Source: Callipepla californica brunnescens (Eukaryota > Chordata > Aves > Galliformes > Odontophoridae). Taken from it: 64,000 nucleotides of DNA. A program made the translations under genes and the position numbers. Location: assembly GCA_023055505.1 (NCBI GenBank), contig JALIRH010000004.1, positions 36,337,502-36,401,501 of the forward strand. The letters are read 5' to 3'. Within the stretch, counting starts at the first letter, position 1. Every line of letters starts with the position of its first letter. A model generated the notes under the pieces. The model had not been told where the DNA came from. It did no database searches and worked only from the letters and a program-made list of their open reading frames with translations. Below are positions 62,901-64,000 of this stretch, one piece after another.

Positions 62901-64000
62901 TCCTTCTGACTACTGACCAGGAAAAACTGCATTAGCTTTACCACAAGCGAGACACGCATCTTAGCATCATCCTGATCTACAAAAGCATAATTGATGCTTC
63001 ATGAGAACTTCTAGAATACTGATCTCTCTCATGCTTTACTTGGCATCAGCTGGACCCATCCTTCTTTTAACTACAGAGAAACAACACATCTTTCTCTCCA
63101 ACTGAATTTAAACGGAAAAAAAATGCATCACTGTACCATCAGCTGAACTTGAGCTGGTATCCCAGTATGTGAGCACCATTCACATGTGATCAGCAGGACA
63201 ACCCTGAATGTCATACCCAGATGCTGGGAGCAAGCTACCACACTCAACCCGTGCAGGAGAGTGTCTTACGCATTCACAGCAGATAAAAATGAGATGCTGT
63301 TGCAGCTATTAATACTGCACAGTTAGCCAAACTACACAATCTACAGCTAGGTTGCAGCTGAACTAGAGATCTGAGAACCATAATTTTGATTTGCAGACCT
63401 AAATTCATTCCAAGAGCTATATTAGATGCCTAGACCTGTGCTTTAAAACACAGAACTTCCCCGGTTCTTTTTGATGACTTCATTTTGAGTGCACTAGGCT
63501 TTCTAGTTTGTATTTTGAGACGCCTTAAAGTTTGGAATAGCAATAGTTACTATAGATCATGAAGAATGTGGCTATATGGGCCCCGAAAAGATCAGCTCTT
63601 GTCTTACCCACAGACTGTTCCTGTATAATTACTGACAAATATTTGCCTTATTGAGGCCACCAAGGATGTGAGCACAGCTTTAGACAATTCACCCCAACAC
63701 TTTACCATCTGTACAATGGTTTGTTGTTGTTTTTCAGTTTTTTCTTACCTAAATACCTAACATGGATAGTTCTTGGTGAATTTTACTACTTATCTGATGT
63801 GTGTTGAAGTGTATAGCTCTTTGGATCTTATTTGCTTTGATCTCTTTATCTGCTAAAACAAGAAAATAGAATTTGAGCTTGTGAAAAGCTGCAAATGCTT
63901 TTACACTGACTGCTAATTGTATCTTTGGGAAAAAAAAAATACACTTGCGCCTAAGTCATTTAATTTTTTGTCATGTTTGTAGAGAAATGTGTTTTCAGCC
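56927..64000. other. AT-rich non-coding DNA, no gene seen
   Basis: About 7 kb with no coding frame that stands out. The open stretches at 57598-57810, 59912-60211 and 60876-61154 lack domains. The part 60200-60560 is repeat-free and carries an AATTAATTAATTTA site (60206-60219) typical of homeodomain targets. A TTTG repeat lies at 58521-58540. No repeat family is recognised after 56.9 kb. Confidence 0.5.

Noticed and set aside
1..64000. Search by eye for CRISPR arrays, rRNA, tRNA, bacterial operons or phage genes
   Set aside because: None seen. Composition and CR1 content show vertebrate nuclear DNA.

Overview
The window looks like AT-rich, gene-poor nuclear DNA from a bird, either intergenic or inside a very long intron. 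No open reading frame has the length, conservation or splice structure needed for a confident host gene. The main diagnostic evidence is repeats: several 5'-truncated CR1 LINEs with the typical bird 3' end, plus a fragment resembling Galluhop/Mariner1_GG. From established knowledge that element points to a galliform such as chicken, but the species call is inference. There are no bacterial features, CRISPR arrays, rRNAs or tRNAs that I can see.

Layout. 1-8.2 kb is AT-rich and non-coding, with a decayed hAT-type transposase C-terminus (minus strand, 1889-2128). A CR1 copy lies on the minus strand at about 8207-8766. An isolated CpG-dense patch at about 11196-11550 carries a run of 28 G and could be a small promoter/first exon firing to the left. 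11.6-28.4 kb is mostly unremarkable, with three older CR1 3' ends (18815-18857 tentative, 19850-19942, 22128-22278) and an AAAG/GGAA purine tract. At about 28588-28770 a GC-rich patch of unknown origin contains three 19-nt stem-loops. The Galluhop-like fragment follows at 29127-29217.

34.3 kb holds another old CR1 3' end. 39.12-39.65 kb has a coding-like but frame-broken stretch that may be a processed pseudogene. 45.66-46.35 kb is a plus-strand CR1. 49.35-50.79 kb is a nested pair: a minus-strand CR1 split by a plus-strand CR1 that still encodes reverse-transcriptase motifs A to C, followed by a nonsense codon and a frameshift. 52711-52832 is a 122-bp imperfect palindrome resembling a short non-autonomous DNA transposon. 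An 18-bp perfect palindrome sits at 54230-54247 and a short CR1 tail at 56838-56926. The rest, to 64 kb, is non-coding.

No set of genes works together here. The content is an archive of transposons (CR1, mariner, hAT, a short palindromic element), simple repeats and possibly some regulatory DNA. I found no convincing new biological system. The best leads are the three-hairpin GC patch, the palindromic element, the CpG/G28 candidate first exon and the unidentified broken coding stretch.
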